A stretch of 64,000 nucleotides of DNA from Williamsia sp. GTDB taxonomy: Bacteria > Bacteroidota > Bacteroidia > Chitinophagales > Chitinophagaceae. Below are positions 1 to 8,043 of the stretch, piece after piece. The number at the start of each line of letters is the position of its first letter. Within the stretch, counting starts at the first letter, position 1. The DNA is taken from assembly GCA_015069695.1 (NCBI GenBank), contig JADCRZ010000006.1:1-64000 (forward strand), written 5' to 3'. The notes under the pieces were generated by a model. That model ran no database searches and was not told the origin of the DNA. It was given only the letters and a program-made list of their open reading frames with translations. A program made the translations under genes and the position numbers.

Positions 1-58
1 CGTTGGCAACCGAGGAGAGCAAGAGAGAAGCGATGAGCAGAAAACGGGACAGTTTCAT
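1..58 (-). CDS. 5' end of an exported protein (truncated by window edge)
   Basis: An ATG at 58-56 on the minus strand opens 19 codons that run off the left edge. They read MKLSRFLLIASLLLSSVAN: two positive residues, then a hydrophobic core with small residues, which is a signal peptide start. No function can be named from this much. The tandem TGTC dyads at 180-215 lie about 120 nt upstream and could regulate it. Confidence 0.6.
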   Translation of the reverse strand, partial: MKLSRFLLIASLLLSSVAN

Positions 59-387
59 AGGAAAAGGATGATTTGGATGAGAGCAAGCAGGAAGAAAGGA
101 TCTTGCCTTGTTGCAGGTGTAAAATTAGTTTGCGGCAGAGCGCAGGAAGATGATGTGGAGAGAGGTGCAGGGTGATAGTTGTCAGCCGAACACTGATAAA
201 TGTCAGCTGGACACTTAACAACAAGGAGCAGCAGGGCTGAGCAAGAGAGAGGAGGTGTATAGCGGCTTGCAGATCAGCGGCTGGAAGGATCAGCAGCCTG
301 GCAGAGAAGGGCTGACGAATGTCATGATGCAGGAAATACCAGGCACATTTTTTTATCTCTTCAAGTTATCAACAAAGAAAAGCAGCG
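59..387. other. Gene-free stretch between two divergent genes
   Basis: No credible coding region is seen in these 329 nt. The stretch is purine-rich on the plus strand and holds the tandem TGTC repeats at 180-215. A weak minus-strand -7-like sequence (TAATTTTA, 127-120) lies between the repeats and the partial gene. No clear promoter for the plus-strand hydrolase was recognised. Confidence 0.5.
180..215. promoter_or_regulatory. Tandem direct repeat, 21-bp period, possible operator
   Basis: Two copies of a 15-bp unit, TGTCAGCCGAACACT (180-194) and TGTCAGCTGGACACT (201-215), match at 13 of 15 positions and start exactly 21 bp apart, two helical turns. The second copy also contains the dyad TGTC-N5-GACA. 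Such spacing is typical of regulators bound side by side on one DNA face. Which of the flanking genes it controls is not known. Confidence 0.35.
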
Positions 388-1260
388 ATGGACACAGAAG
401 AGCACTACCACCAGGTAAATGGCATGACCCTGCATACGGTAGAAGCCGGCGATAAAGAAGGCGAGCCGATCCTGTTTCTGCACGGTTTTCCGGAGTTCTG
501 GCATGGATGGAAAAACCAGTTCTCTTTCTTTGCACAAAGAGGTTACAGGGTCATCATGCCGGATCAGCGAGGGTATAACCTGAGCAGTAAACCCCCGGGT
601 ACCAGGCCGTACTGTTTACAACACCTTGTTGCGGATATAGTGGCGCTGATCAGCCGGTTAGGCAACAGAAAACCAATACTTGTAGGGCATGATTGGGGAG
701 GTGTTGTGGCCTGGCAGCTGGCCATGCATCATCCCCAGCTCCTGCAGCAGCTTGTTATCATCAATATGCCCCACCCGGACGTGTTTCATCAAACGCTGAA
801 GAAGAATATTGTGCAGATGGCGCGCAGCAGCTATGCGGCTTTTTTTCAACTCCCCTTTCTCCCTGAATGGCTCAGCCGGATCTTTTGTTTTGCCCTGCTG
901 GAGCGGAGCATGCTAAAATCATCAAAGAACGGCGCTTTCTCAAAAGAAGATATGGATGCTTACAAGAGAGCCTGGCAGCAACCCCATGCCTTAACTGCTA
1001 TGATCAATTGGTACCGGGCTTACAAATACAATACACTTTCTTCCGCAGGTATGATAGACCTGCCCACCTTGCTGATCTGGGGAAAACAGGACAGGTATTT
1101 ACTTCCTCAGATGGCACAGCAGAGCATTGACAGGTGCCTGAATGGTAAGCTGGTGATGGTAGAAGATGCAACCCACTGGGTTCACCATGAACAACCCCAA
1201 TTGGTAAACACGCACATTCATCAGTTTATCACCAGGCATTATACTGGCAAGGGAGGATAA
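388..1260 (+). CDS. Alpha/beta hydrolase, epoxide hydrolase-like
   Basis: This 290-aa alpha/beta-fold hydrolase has no signal peptide, so it is probably cytoplasmic. Visible motifs are the oxyanion-hole HGFPE (residues 32-36), the nucleophile elbow GHDWGG (100-105) with Asp102 as nucleophile and Trp103 after it, a candidate charge-relay Asp235 in WGKQD, and the catalytic His263 in ATHW. An Asp nucleophile followed by Trp is the signature of soluble epoxide hydrolases and haloalkane/fluoroacetate dehalogenases. The cap region holds Tyr209 in NWYR, which favours epoxide hydrolase. The length is usual for the family. It stands alone on the plus strand, with a hairpin terminator 30 nt after the stop. 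The substrate cannot be read from the sequence. Confidence 0.85.
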   Translation: MDTEEHYHQVNGMTLHTVEAGDKEGEPILFLHGFPEFWHGWKNQFSFFAQRGYRVIMPDQRGYNLSSKPPGTRPYCLQHLVADIVALISRLGNRKPILVGHDWGGVVAWQLAMHHPQLLQQLVIINMPHPDVFHQTLKKNIVQMARSSYAAFFQLPFLPEWLSRIFCFALLERSMLKSSKNGAFSKEDMDAYKRAWQQPHALTAMINWYRAYKYNTLSSAGMIDLPTLLIWGKQDRYLLPQMAQQSIDRCLNGKLVMVEDATHWVHHEQPQLVNTHIHQFITRHYTGKGG

Positions 1261-1282
1261 GCCTGCCCCCTGCAACAGGCAA

Positions 1283-1469
1283 ATAAAAAACCCCTCCTGG
1301 AAAGGAGGCGTTTAACTTATACAATATGTGAAACCTGTTTTCATGCATGGCCGGTCTCCACTTTTTCAAACAGTTCCGGCAAATCATATTATAGTGGCCT
1401 GGATTTGATTGCGTATGGGGTGAGGCGTGGTGTTTTCCCCGATATCGGAGAATAGGCCCCGGATATCGA
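1283..1469 (-). ncRNA. Candidate small RNA from promoter A
   Basis: Promoter A (1475-1526, minus) would start a transcript near 1469, and the terminator with its U-tract at 1313-1285 would end it, giving about 185 nt. No credible protein lies in it; the longest sensible frame is a 10-codon MKTGFTYCIS. It lies in the gap between two convergent genes, so the promoter is not upstream of any recognised gene. Because its promoter matches the three operators of the injection-system region, a co-regulated regulatory RNA is a fair inference. Transcription itself is unproven. Confidence 0.35.
1285..1313 (-). terminator. Rho-independent terminator, possibly bidirectional
   Basis: The stem CCTCCT (1293-1298) pairs with AGGAGG (1303-1308) around a GGAA loop. 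After one mismatch, four more pairs extend it (1288-1291 with 1310-1313). On the minus strand it is followed by TTTTTTATTT (from 1290), a strong U-tract. On the plus strand there is only TTT. It therefore best ends a minus-strand transcript, but it also lies 30 nt after the hydrolase stop codon and could serve both. Confidence 0.6.
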
Positions 1470-1474
1470 CCCTG

Positions 1475-1526
1475 CGAATGTATCTCATGATTTTATGAAA
1501 AGACTCCCCCAATTTGGGGGATTTTT
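1475..1526 (-). promoter_or_regulatory. Promoter-operator A of the eCIS-type regulon
   Basis: Read on the minus strand: AAAAATCCCCCA, AAT, TGGGGGAG (1526-1504), then 21 nt, then TACATTCG (1482-1475). This is the same arrangement as sites B, C and D; the -7 box differs from TAnnTTTG at one position. The palindrome occupies the place of a -33 box. It lies between two convergent genes, so it should drive only the short transcript described as the small-RNA candidate. Confidence 0.55.
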
Positions 1527-1577
1527 CAGGCATCTCAGCAATTTATGCAGGAACCTGCCACAGCATGTCAGGTTTGC

Positions 1578-4500
1578 TTATTTGTCTACGGCGGACTTTC
1601 CCCACTCACTGGGTGTGATGCCGTAGAATGCTTTGAAGGCAGTGCTGAAGTAGTTGCGCGTTTCATAGCCAACGCTCCAGGCCACTTCCGCTACCGGCTT
1701 GCCTTCCTTCAGCAATTCTGCAGCCCTTTTCAGGCGGTACTGCTTTACCAGGTCCGCGGGTGTGATCGCGGCGATGGCATTCAGCTTGCGGACCAGCGTG
1801 CGGGTGCTGACAGCAACCGAAGCAGCCAGTTTCTCTACCGTAAATTGGGTATCATCCAGGTGTTTTTCTACCTGTTCATACACCTGCTGCAGAAAGAGAT
1901 CTGTTTTTTCTTCCCGCTGCAGCGGCTCCCCGGCAACTGTCAGCTGCCGGTTGTAAAAGCTGCGCAACTGCTGCTGCCGGTCAAGAATATTTCTGACCCG
2001 GAGCTGCAGCTCATCTGCATGAAACGGTTTGCCGATATAATCGTCTGCCCTGCTTTGCAATCCCTCTAACACGCTTGCCTGCGAAGAGCGGGCCGTGAGC
2101 ATCACAAAGGCAATATGACTGGTATCCAAGCCAGTTTTTACCTTCCTGCAAAACTCCATCCCATCTCCTTCGGGCATCATCAGGTCGCTGATGATCAGGT
2201 CGGGCAGCTCCTGCTGTGCCAGCTGCCATCCTTCCTTTCCATTCCTTGCCTCCAGCACCCGGCAGCTGCCATTAAAAACACCGCATATAAAAGCCCTGAG
2301 TTCATCATGGTCTTCTGTTACGAGCACCAGGGGTTTGGTATCGCCTGGTTCATGGTGGGTGATTGCAGGTTCTGCGGGTGCTTCCTGGTCAACCCGATCC
2401 ATTATATTATTACCTGCGGATGGCAGTCCTGTTTCTTTACCGGTGGCTGTGGCCACGGGCAGCCACAGGGTAAACAGCATGCCTGTTTTGTCCTTGTTGT
2501 TTTCTGCCTGGATGGTTCCTCCCATCATTTCGGTCAGTTCTTTTACCAGGGCCAGCCCGATGCCTGTTCCGCTGTAATTGCGGGTATGGCTGTCATCCAC
2601 CTGGTAAAAGCGGGTAAAAATATGGGGCAGCTTGTCGGCGGCGATGCCGATGCCGCTGTCTTCGATACAGATCTGCAGCCCATCCGATCCATGAGGCAGG
2701 GGCTGCAGCTCCACGCGGATGGCGATAGAGCCACCGGCGGGTGTAAACTTGATTGCATTGCTGAGGAGGTTCTGCATGATCTTGCGCAGCTTGTCTGCAT
2801 CAAAAGCATGTTCTCCCCAATTGCCAGCGGGCAGCTGGCAAGTCAGTATAAGTTGCTTGGTCCGGGCAGAAAATAAAAAGCCATCGGCAATGTCCTGTAT
2901 GAACAACAAAAGATTACCCCGGTGCAGACTTACTTGCATGTTGCCGGCTTCCAGCTTGGCCATGTCCAGCAGCTGGTTGATGAGCTGCAACAGTTGTTCT
3001 GCGTTTCGCTGCACACTGCTGAGCTGGCGCTTAAGCAGGGGTTCGGTAGTGGCCTGCTGCATTTGTTCTACGGGTGCAATGATCAGCGATAAGGGGGTCC
3101 GGAACTCATGGGTGATATTGCTGAAAAAACGGCTCTTTATCTGATCGATGGCTTTGAGCTGCTCAGCTTCTTTTTGCTGTAGAATGATGTGCTGCTTGTC
3201 TCTGGCACGCACCAGCCAGTTGCGGTACAGGGCCCATGCAATGCCTGCAGCAACAAGCAAGTACAACATATAAGCCCACCCAGTTTTCCACCAGGGAGGA
3301 AGGATGGTTATGTCCAAGGTCTTTACCTGATTGCTCCACATGCCGGCTGTATTGGAAGCATTGACCATGAATGTATAATGCCCGGGAGGGATATAGGCAT
3401 AGCGGGCACTGGCATCCGCTCCTGCAGGTATCCATGACGCGTCAAGCCCCTGTAGCTGGTAGCGGTAACGGATTTCTTCGGGTGCATTGTACTGAAGGCC
3501 GGCAAAACCGACAGACAAAACGTTCTGGTTATACGCAAGCGTCAACTGCCGGAGGTTACTGAGCAAACGATCTTTCAGGCGGGGAAGGACTTTCTGCAGG
3601 GGCAGGTTATTGACCTGGATACCGGAGATGATGACGGGTGTTTGAAAATGGTCGGTGGAAACGGAATCCGGATGAAAGATGGAGTACCCTTCCGTACCCC
3701 CGAAAACAAAGTGGCCATCAGGTGTTTCTACAAAATGATAGCGGTTGAACTCATTGCCCTGCAGCCCGTCCTTTGCCAGAAAGGACACAGTAGCTCCTGT
3801 GGCAGGATCAAAGCGGAAAAGGCCCTTGTTGCTGCTGCACCAGAAGAATCCCTGTTTATCCCGGGCCATATAATACACCGTATTGTTGGGCAATCCGTTT
3901 GCTTCCGTGTAACGGACTGTCTGGTAGGTTTCAATGTTCAGCCGGATGATGCCCGAACCTTTTGTGGCCAGCCACAAGATGCGCCTGTCGTGCAGATCGG
4001 GAAGGCCCATCAGCAACATACTGCCGGACCCCACTTGTTCTTTAGAAAGGACCGCGCAGGCTCCTGTTGCCGAATCATACAGCCGCAATTTATTCTCTGT
4101 CACTACGCAGATTTTCCTGCCAGTACAGGTCAGGTACCAGTTTTCAGTCAACATGTCCGGCAGTTGGGCAAAAGGCGTTATCTGGCCGGTTTGTATATCT
4201 GCTTTTACCAGCTTGTTTTCAGCACTGTCTAGCGAGGTAATTGTCAGCCAGCATTGGTTGCGGCTGTCGAACGCCATATTCGTGACTCTCCAGCCCGGCA
4301 GGTTAAAGGGCCGCTTGGATGCGCTGTTGCCAGCCAGCCGGTACACGCCGGGACCCGACCAGGCCGTGTTGACCGTTCTTTTCTCCACTCTTTTTGTTCC
4401 TTTTCCTGTTCCAAGGGTATATAAATTGGCAACTGACCAGTAATTTCCATTGCTGTCTTTTGCGCAGCGCCCCATGTATGATCCCCAGGCAACCTGCTCC

Positions 4501-5597
4501 GGCGCCAGCGGGTTGTGCATCCAGGGCTCCAGCACATCATGTAAGAACCCGTTTGAGTAATGATAAGATTGAAAATTTAAAGGCTGCAGGTCAAACAGCC
4601 GCAGCCCTGTTGCATTAGCTGTAGTTGTCCATAATACACCGGACTGGTCTACCAAGAGCAGATCAGTCAGGTGCAGATCAGCTTCCTTTACCAGCCGGTT
4701 AACCTGGCCTTGTTCATCAAAGCGGATCAGGCCTTCGGAAGCTCTGGCGTAGGCATAGCCACCAGCCTGTACAATTCCCCATGCCATTCTACCGGTGCCG
4801 ATTGGTAAGGAGTTCAGGCTGTGATTTATTTGATTATACAGGTAGATAGCTCCAACCACCGGGATGATCAGGGCACCGTCCGGGTTCTCCAGGATCCTTC
4901 CAGGCGTCCGGCCGTGAAAATAAACCGCCTGTTGTAACACTTCTCTGTTTTCTTTTGAAGGAGCGGGAAAATCGATCAGCTTAAAAAGCCGGTTACCCCG
5001 GATCTCATACAAGGCTTTGTCTGTTGACACAACCTGCCGGCTGCGCCGTGTAGTGCCAATGGCCAGCAGGTTTTCTCCAGGTGGCAGCGGGATCTCGTCC
5101 TTGTAGGTGCCCCAGGGATCAAACGCTACCAGGCTGGTCAGGTTTGCCCTGAAATACCGTCCTCCTTCCTGGGCTATGAAGTAAACATCCACTGCTGCGG
5201 AATTCAGCCACTTGAAAGCTTTTTCGGTTGAGATGTGACGGACCCGGCCGGTAAGGGTATTAAAAACATCCACCTCACGGGAGGCATGGATTATCCAGAG
5301 ATTGTCCTTGTCATCCATGCGCATGTAATCAGCGTAATTGCTGGTCAGGGATGATGTGTCGCCGGCAATATGGCGGAAATGGACAAAGTTGCGCCCGTCG
5401 TAGCGGCTGAGCCCGTCTGATAAGATCCAGATAAAACCCCGGCTATCCTGGGCAATACCCGCCACCGCACCCTGGGGCAGCCCTTCATTCACACTGAGGG
5501 CATGCATGCGCAAACCGGCGTTGATCCCTGTTTGGGCAACCAGGGCCGAACACAAGAGGATAAGGGCGAAAAAAAGCCGGCAAGCTTTTGAAAACAT
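1578..5597 (-). CDS. Hybrid two-component system sensor/regulator (HTCS)
   Basis: A one-protein signalling system of 1339 aa. In order: signal peptide (MFSKACRLFFALIL..), periplasmic beta-propeller repeats of the Reg_prop type, a Y_Y_Y domain, one membrane helix (about 770-792), histidine kinase with phospho-acceptor His830 in ITHEFRTPL, ATP-binding domain (N-box NLLSNAIKF, DSGIGI, GTGIGLAL), receiver domain with Asp1138 in SDLMMP, and a C-terminal AraC helix-turn-helix. I start it at 5597 rather than the longer 5699 frame because this ATG opens a proper signal peptide and avoids overlap with the gene before it. It lies 73 nt downstream of GH92 in the same direction. In this family the propeller senses an oligosaccharide and the AraC domain activates a nearby polysaccharide locus, here plausibly the mannosidases or the pectin genes. 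Confidence 0.93.
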   Translation of the reverse strand: MFSKACRLFFALILLCSALVAQTGINAGLRMHALSVNEGLPQGAVAGIAQDSRGFIWILSDGLSRYDGRNFVHFRHIAGDTSSLTSNYADYMRMDDKDNLWIIHASREVDVFNTLTGRVRHISTEKAFKWLNSAAVDVYFIAQEGGRYFRANLTSLVAFDPWGTYKDEIPLPPGENLLAIGTTRRSRQVVSTDKALYEIRGNRLFKLIDFPAPSKENREVLQQAVYFHGRTPGRILENPDGALIIPVVGAIYLYNQINHSLNSLPIGTGRMAWGIVQAGGYAYARASEGLIRFDEQGQVNRLVKEADLHLTDLLLVDQSGVLWTTTANATGLRLFDLQPLNFQSYHYSNGFLHDVLEPWMHNPLAPEQVAWGSYMGRCAKDSNGNYWSVANLYTLGTGKGTKRVEKRTVNTAWSGPGVYRLAGNSASKRPFNLPGWRVTNMAFDSRNQCWLTITSLDSAENKLVKADIQTGQITPFAQLPDMLTENWYLTCTGRKICVVTENKLRLYDSATGACAVLSKEQVGSGSMLLMGLPDLHDRRILWLATKGSGIIRLNIETYQTVRYTEANGLPNNTVYYMARDKQGFFWCSSNKGLFRFDPATGATVSFLAKDGLQGNEFNRYHFVETPDGHFVFGGTEGYSIFHPDSVSTDHFQTPVIISGIQVNNLPLQKVLPRLKDRLLSNLRQLTLAYNQNVLSVGFAGLQYNAPEEIRYRYQLQGLDASWIPAGADASARYAYIPPGHYTFMVNASNTAGMWSNQVKTLDITILPPWWKTGWAYMLYLLVAAGIAWALYRNWLVRARDKQHIILQQKEAEQLKAIDQIKSRFFSNITHEFRTPLSLIIAPVEQMQQATTEPLLKRQLSSVQRNAEQLLQLINQLLDMAKLEAGNMQVSLHRGNLLLFIQDIADGFLFSARTKQLILTCQLPAGNWGEHAFDADKLRKIMQNLLSNAIKFTPAGGSIAIRVELQPLPHGSDGLQICIEDSGIGIAADKLPHIFTRFYQVDDSHTRNYSGTGIGLALVKELTEMMGGTIQAENNKDKTGMLFTLWLPVATATGKETGLPSAGNNIMDRVDQEAPAEPAITHHEPGDTKPLVLVTEDHDELRAFICGVFNGSCRVLEARNGKEGWQLAQQELPDLIISDLMMPEGDGMEFCRKVKTGLDTSHIAFVMLTARSSQASVLEGLQSRADDYIGKPFHADELQLRVRNILDRQQQLRSFYNRQLTVAGEPLQREEKTDLFLQQVYEQVEKHLDDTQFTVEKLAASVAVSTRTLVRKLNAIAAITPADLVKQYRLKRAAELLKEGKPVAEVAWSVGYETRNYFSTAFKAFYGITPSEWGKSAVDK

Positions 5598-5670
5598 ACC
5601 GGAAATTAGGGTATTGGCAGGGGAATTATACCTTGATGGCAGAAAATTATACAGACGGAAACCGGGCCCC

Positions 5671-7983
5671 TTATTTCCCCCATTGTACATTGGGCTCACT
5701 GCCCATTACCAGTTCCAGTACCCCGCCCTTCATGATCTCCTGGTGGTCGATAAAGCATGCTGTGTAAGCCTTTCCATTCAGCGTGGCACGCTGAATAAAA
5801 ATATTTTCCGGGCTGTTGTTGATTGCTTTGATGATAAACCGGCCGCCTTTGCTGTAAGCCGGATCCAGCAGGATGGTCACGGAATTAAATACGGGACTGG
5901 TGATCTCGTACCGGGTATCACCGGGACAAACCGGATGGAGCCCGCTGGCGGCCAGTACATACCAGGCGGACATCTGTCCGACGTCTTCATTGCCTACCAA
6001 ACCTTCCACTGAATTTTTATAGGCCCTTTCGCAAATGGCCCGGGTCCATTTTTGCGTCAGCCAGGGAGCCCCCAGGCGGTTGAACAAGAAGGGCACATGG
6101 TGCACCGGTTCGTTTGCATGGTTGTAATAATCGTTCCACATCATGTTTTGCGGCATCTTGCTGAAAAATGTGTCCAGGTCGGCGATCACCCTTTCCCTGC
6201 CACCCATGAGGGTGGCCATGCCTTCCACATCCTGCGGCACAAACCAGCCCTGCTGGTAGGGATTGCTTTCTATGGTGCCGTATCCTTGCTTTAACCGGCC
6301 CGTAGCCGGCCAGGGCTGCCAGCTCCCGTCCTTTAACTTCGGACGGAACCAGCCCACCTGGGGATCAAAAATATTTTTATAGTACAAGGCGCGCTGGGCA
6401 TAGTTTGCTGCATCCCCACTCTTTCCCAGCGCCTTTGCCAGTTGCGACACGCACCAATCGAAATAAGCATACTCCAGGGTATAAGAAATACTCAAGGGAT
6501 TGGGCGTGTACCCGTTTTCCCCGTTGCCAAATCTCCGGACGGAGCTCACCGCCAGTTGATACGCTTTTTGGACATCAAAATTCCGAATGCCTTTTGCGTA
6601 CGCATCTGCAACAACAGAAACGGCCGGATTGCCGATCATGCAACCACTGTAGGCATTCAGCAACTCCCATCGTTCAAAATAATCCTTGCCTTTTTCATCG
6701 GCAAGTGTAATGAGCGAATTAACCAAGTCATTTACCAGTACCGGATTGATCAGGGTTTGCAGCGGCATTTGGCTGCGGAAAACATCCCAGCCGCTAAAGA
6801 TGGTCCGCTTGGTAAAGCCCTGCGACTGGTGTGCCTTGTTGTCGCCACCCGGGTACTCTCCGCTCACATCTTCCAGCACGCGCGGGTCGATCATGGTGTG
6901 ATAGAGCGAGGTGTAAAAAACAGTTTTCTGCTCGTTGGTACCGCCCTGGACCCCTATTTTGGACAAGGCCTTGTTCCACAAAGCACGGGCCTCCTGGTGT
7001 ACTTTTTCAAAATCCCAATCCCTTATTTCCGCCTGCAGGTTTTTTTTCGCACCTTCCAGGCTCACAAACGAAATCCCGGTTTTCATCAGCACCTGTTCAT
7101 TCGCGGTGGTAGCAAATTCGGTATAGAAACCCAGGTGTTTGCCTTCTTCCGCCTTTGCGCCTTTCAGAACAGGTGCCTGTGCAATCCGCTCCTGGTATTT
7201 TGCGCTTTCGACCCCCTCCCGCCTGCGTTTCCAATCATCCGGAATATCGGCTTTCCAGACACCCCAGTTTTTCAAGGGCTTGCTGAACTGTGCCCAGAAA
7301 TAAACGGTGTAATCCGCATGTCCATCGCCGTTGCCCCAGCCGCCGCCATCCGGTGTGCATTTCATCCAGCCCCGGATGGTATGGTCATCTACCACTTCTA
7401 CCCTTTGCAGGGTGGATGTACCTCCTACCCTTCTTGCCAGATCAATTTGAATGCGCGACTGCTGGTGTGCGGGGAATGTAAACCGGAGCATGCCGCTGTG
7501 CGGCGCTGCCGTCATCTCTGCTTTGATGTTGTTGTCTGTTAGCAGTACAGTGTAATAACCGGCAGATGCCTTTTCAGATTGCTTGTCGTACCGGGAACGG
7601 TAACCTTCACCCGGCCTGTCTGGTTTGCCTGCAATCGTTTTTAACGGCCCCGCCGTAGGCATTGCCAGAAAATTCCCCAGGTCGCCATACCAGCCGATGC
7701 CGCTCATTTGCGTACAGGCAAATCCTTCGATCGTCGTGTGTTCATAACTGTAACCCGGGCCATTGTCGCCCCCGGTGATGGTGTTGGGACTTACCTGCAC
7801 CAAACCATACGGCGTTGTGGCGCCTGGAAAGGTTTTACCAAGACCGTGATAGATGCCGGCAGCACCGGCACTGGTACTGGCTCCAATAAAGGGATTGACC
7901 CAGTCAACAGGCTGCTGGGCTGCAGCATGAAACAAACAGGCACATGCACCGAAAAGACCAGCTAATACTTTATACTTCGTCAT
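5671..7983 (-). CDS. GH92 family alpha-mannosidase
   Basis: This 770-aa exported glycosidase has a signal peptide ending in AAAQQ. Recognised from the GH92 opening (VNPFIGAS, FPGATTPYG), from HANEPVHH, whose Glu (about residue 625) is the expected acid, and from GNEDVGQMSAWY with the expected base Asp (about 667). GH92 enzymes are calcium-dependent exo-alpha-mannosidases that trim N-glycans or mannans. The length is normal for the family. It sits 60 nt downstream of GH38, also a mannosidase-type family, and before the HTCS gene, so GH38-GH92-HTCS probably form one transcription unit. Linkage specificity cannot be judged. Confidence 0.93.
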   Translation of the reverse strand: MTKYKVLAGLFGACACLFHAAAQQPVDWVNPFIGASTSAGAAGIYHGLGKTFPGATTPYGLVQVSPNTITGGDNGPGYSYEHTTIEGFACTQMSGIGWYGDLGNFLAMPTAGPLKTIAGKPDRPGEGYRSRYDKQSEKASAGYYTVLLTDNNIKAEMTAAPHSGMLRFTFPAHQQSRIQIDLARRVGGTSTLQRVEVVDDHTIRGWMKCTPDGGGWGNGDGHADYTVYFWAQFSKPLKNWGVWKADIPDDWKRRREGVESAKYQERIAQAPVLKGAKAEEGKHLGFYTEFATTANEQVLMKTGISFVSLEGAKKNLQAEIRDWDFEKVHQEARALWNKALSKIGVQGGTNEQKTVFYTSLYHTMIDPRVLEDVSGEYPGGDNKAHQSQGFTKRTIFSGWDVFRSQMPLQTLINPVLVNDLVNSLITLADEKGKDYFERWELLNAYSGCMIGNPAVSVVADAYAKGIRNFDVQKAYQLAVSSVRRFGNGENGYTPNPLSISYTLEYAYFDWCVSQLAKALGKSGDAANYAQRALYYKNIFDPQVGWFRPKLKDGSWQPWPATGRLKQGYGTIESNPYQQGWFVPQDVEGMATLMGGRERVIADLDTFFSKMPQNMMWNDYYNHANEPVHHVPFLFNRLGAPWLTQKWTRAICERAYKNSVEGLVGNEDVGQMSAWYVLAASGLHPVCPGDTRYEITSPVFNSVTILLDPAYSKGGRFIIKAINNSPENIFIQRATLNGKAYTACFIDHQEIMKGGVLELVMGSEPNVQWGK

Positions 7984-8043
7984 TGAAGTAACGCTTGAGG
8001 GAGTTGTTGAATAAGGTTGAAACGGTACAATGTTATTTTAAAA

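Noticed and set aside
6442-7542. 366-codon plus-strand frame opposite GH92
   Set aside because: It is a shadow of the GH92 coding strand, with no family-like sequence or credible start. Similar long antisense frames at 11150-11929, 34397-35218 and 54976-55767 were rejected for the same reason.
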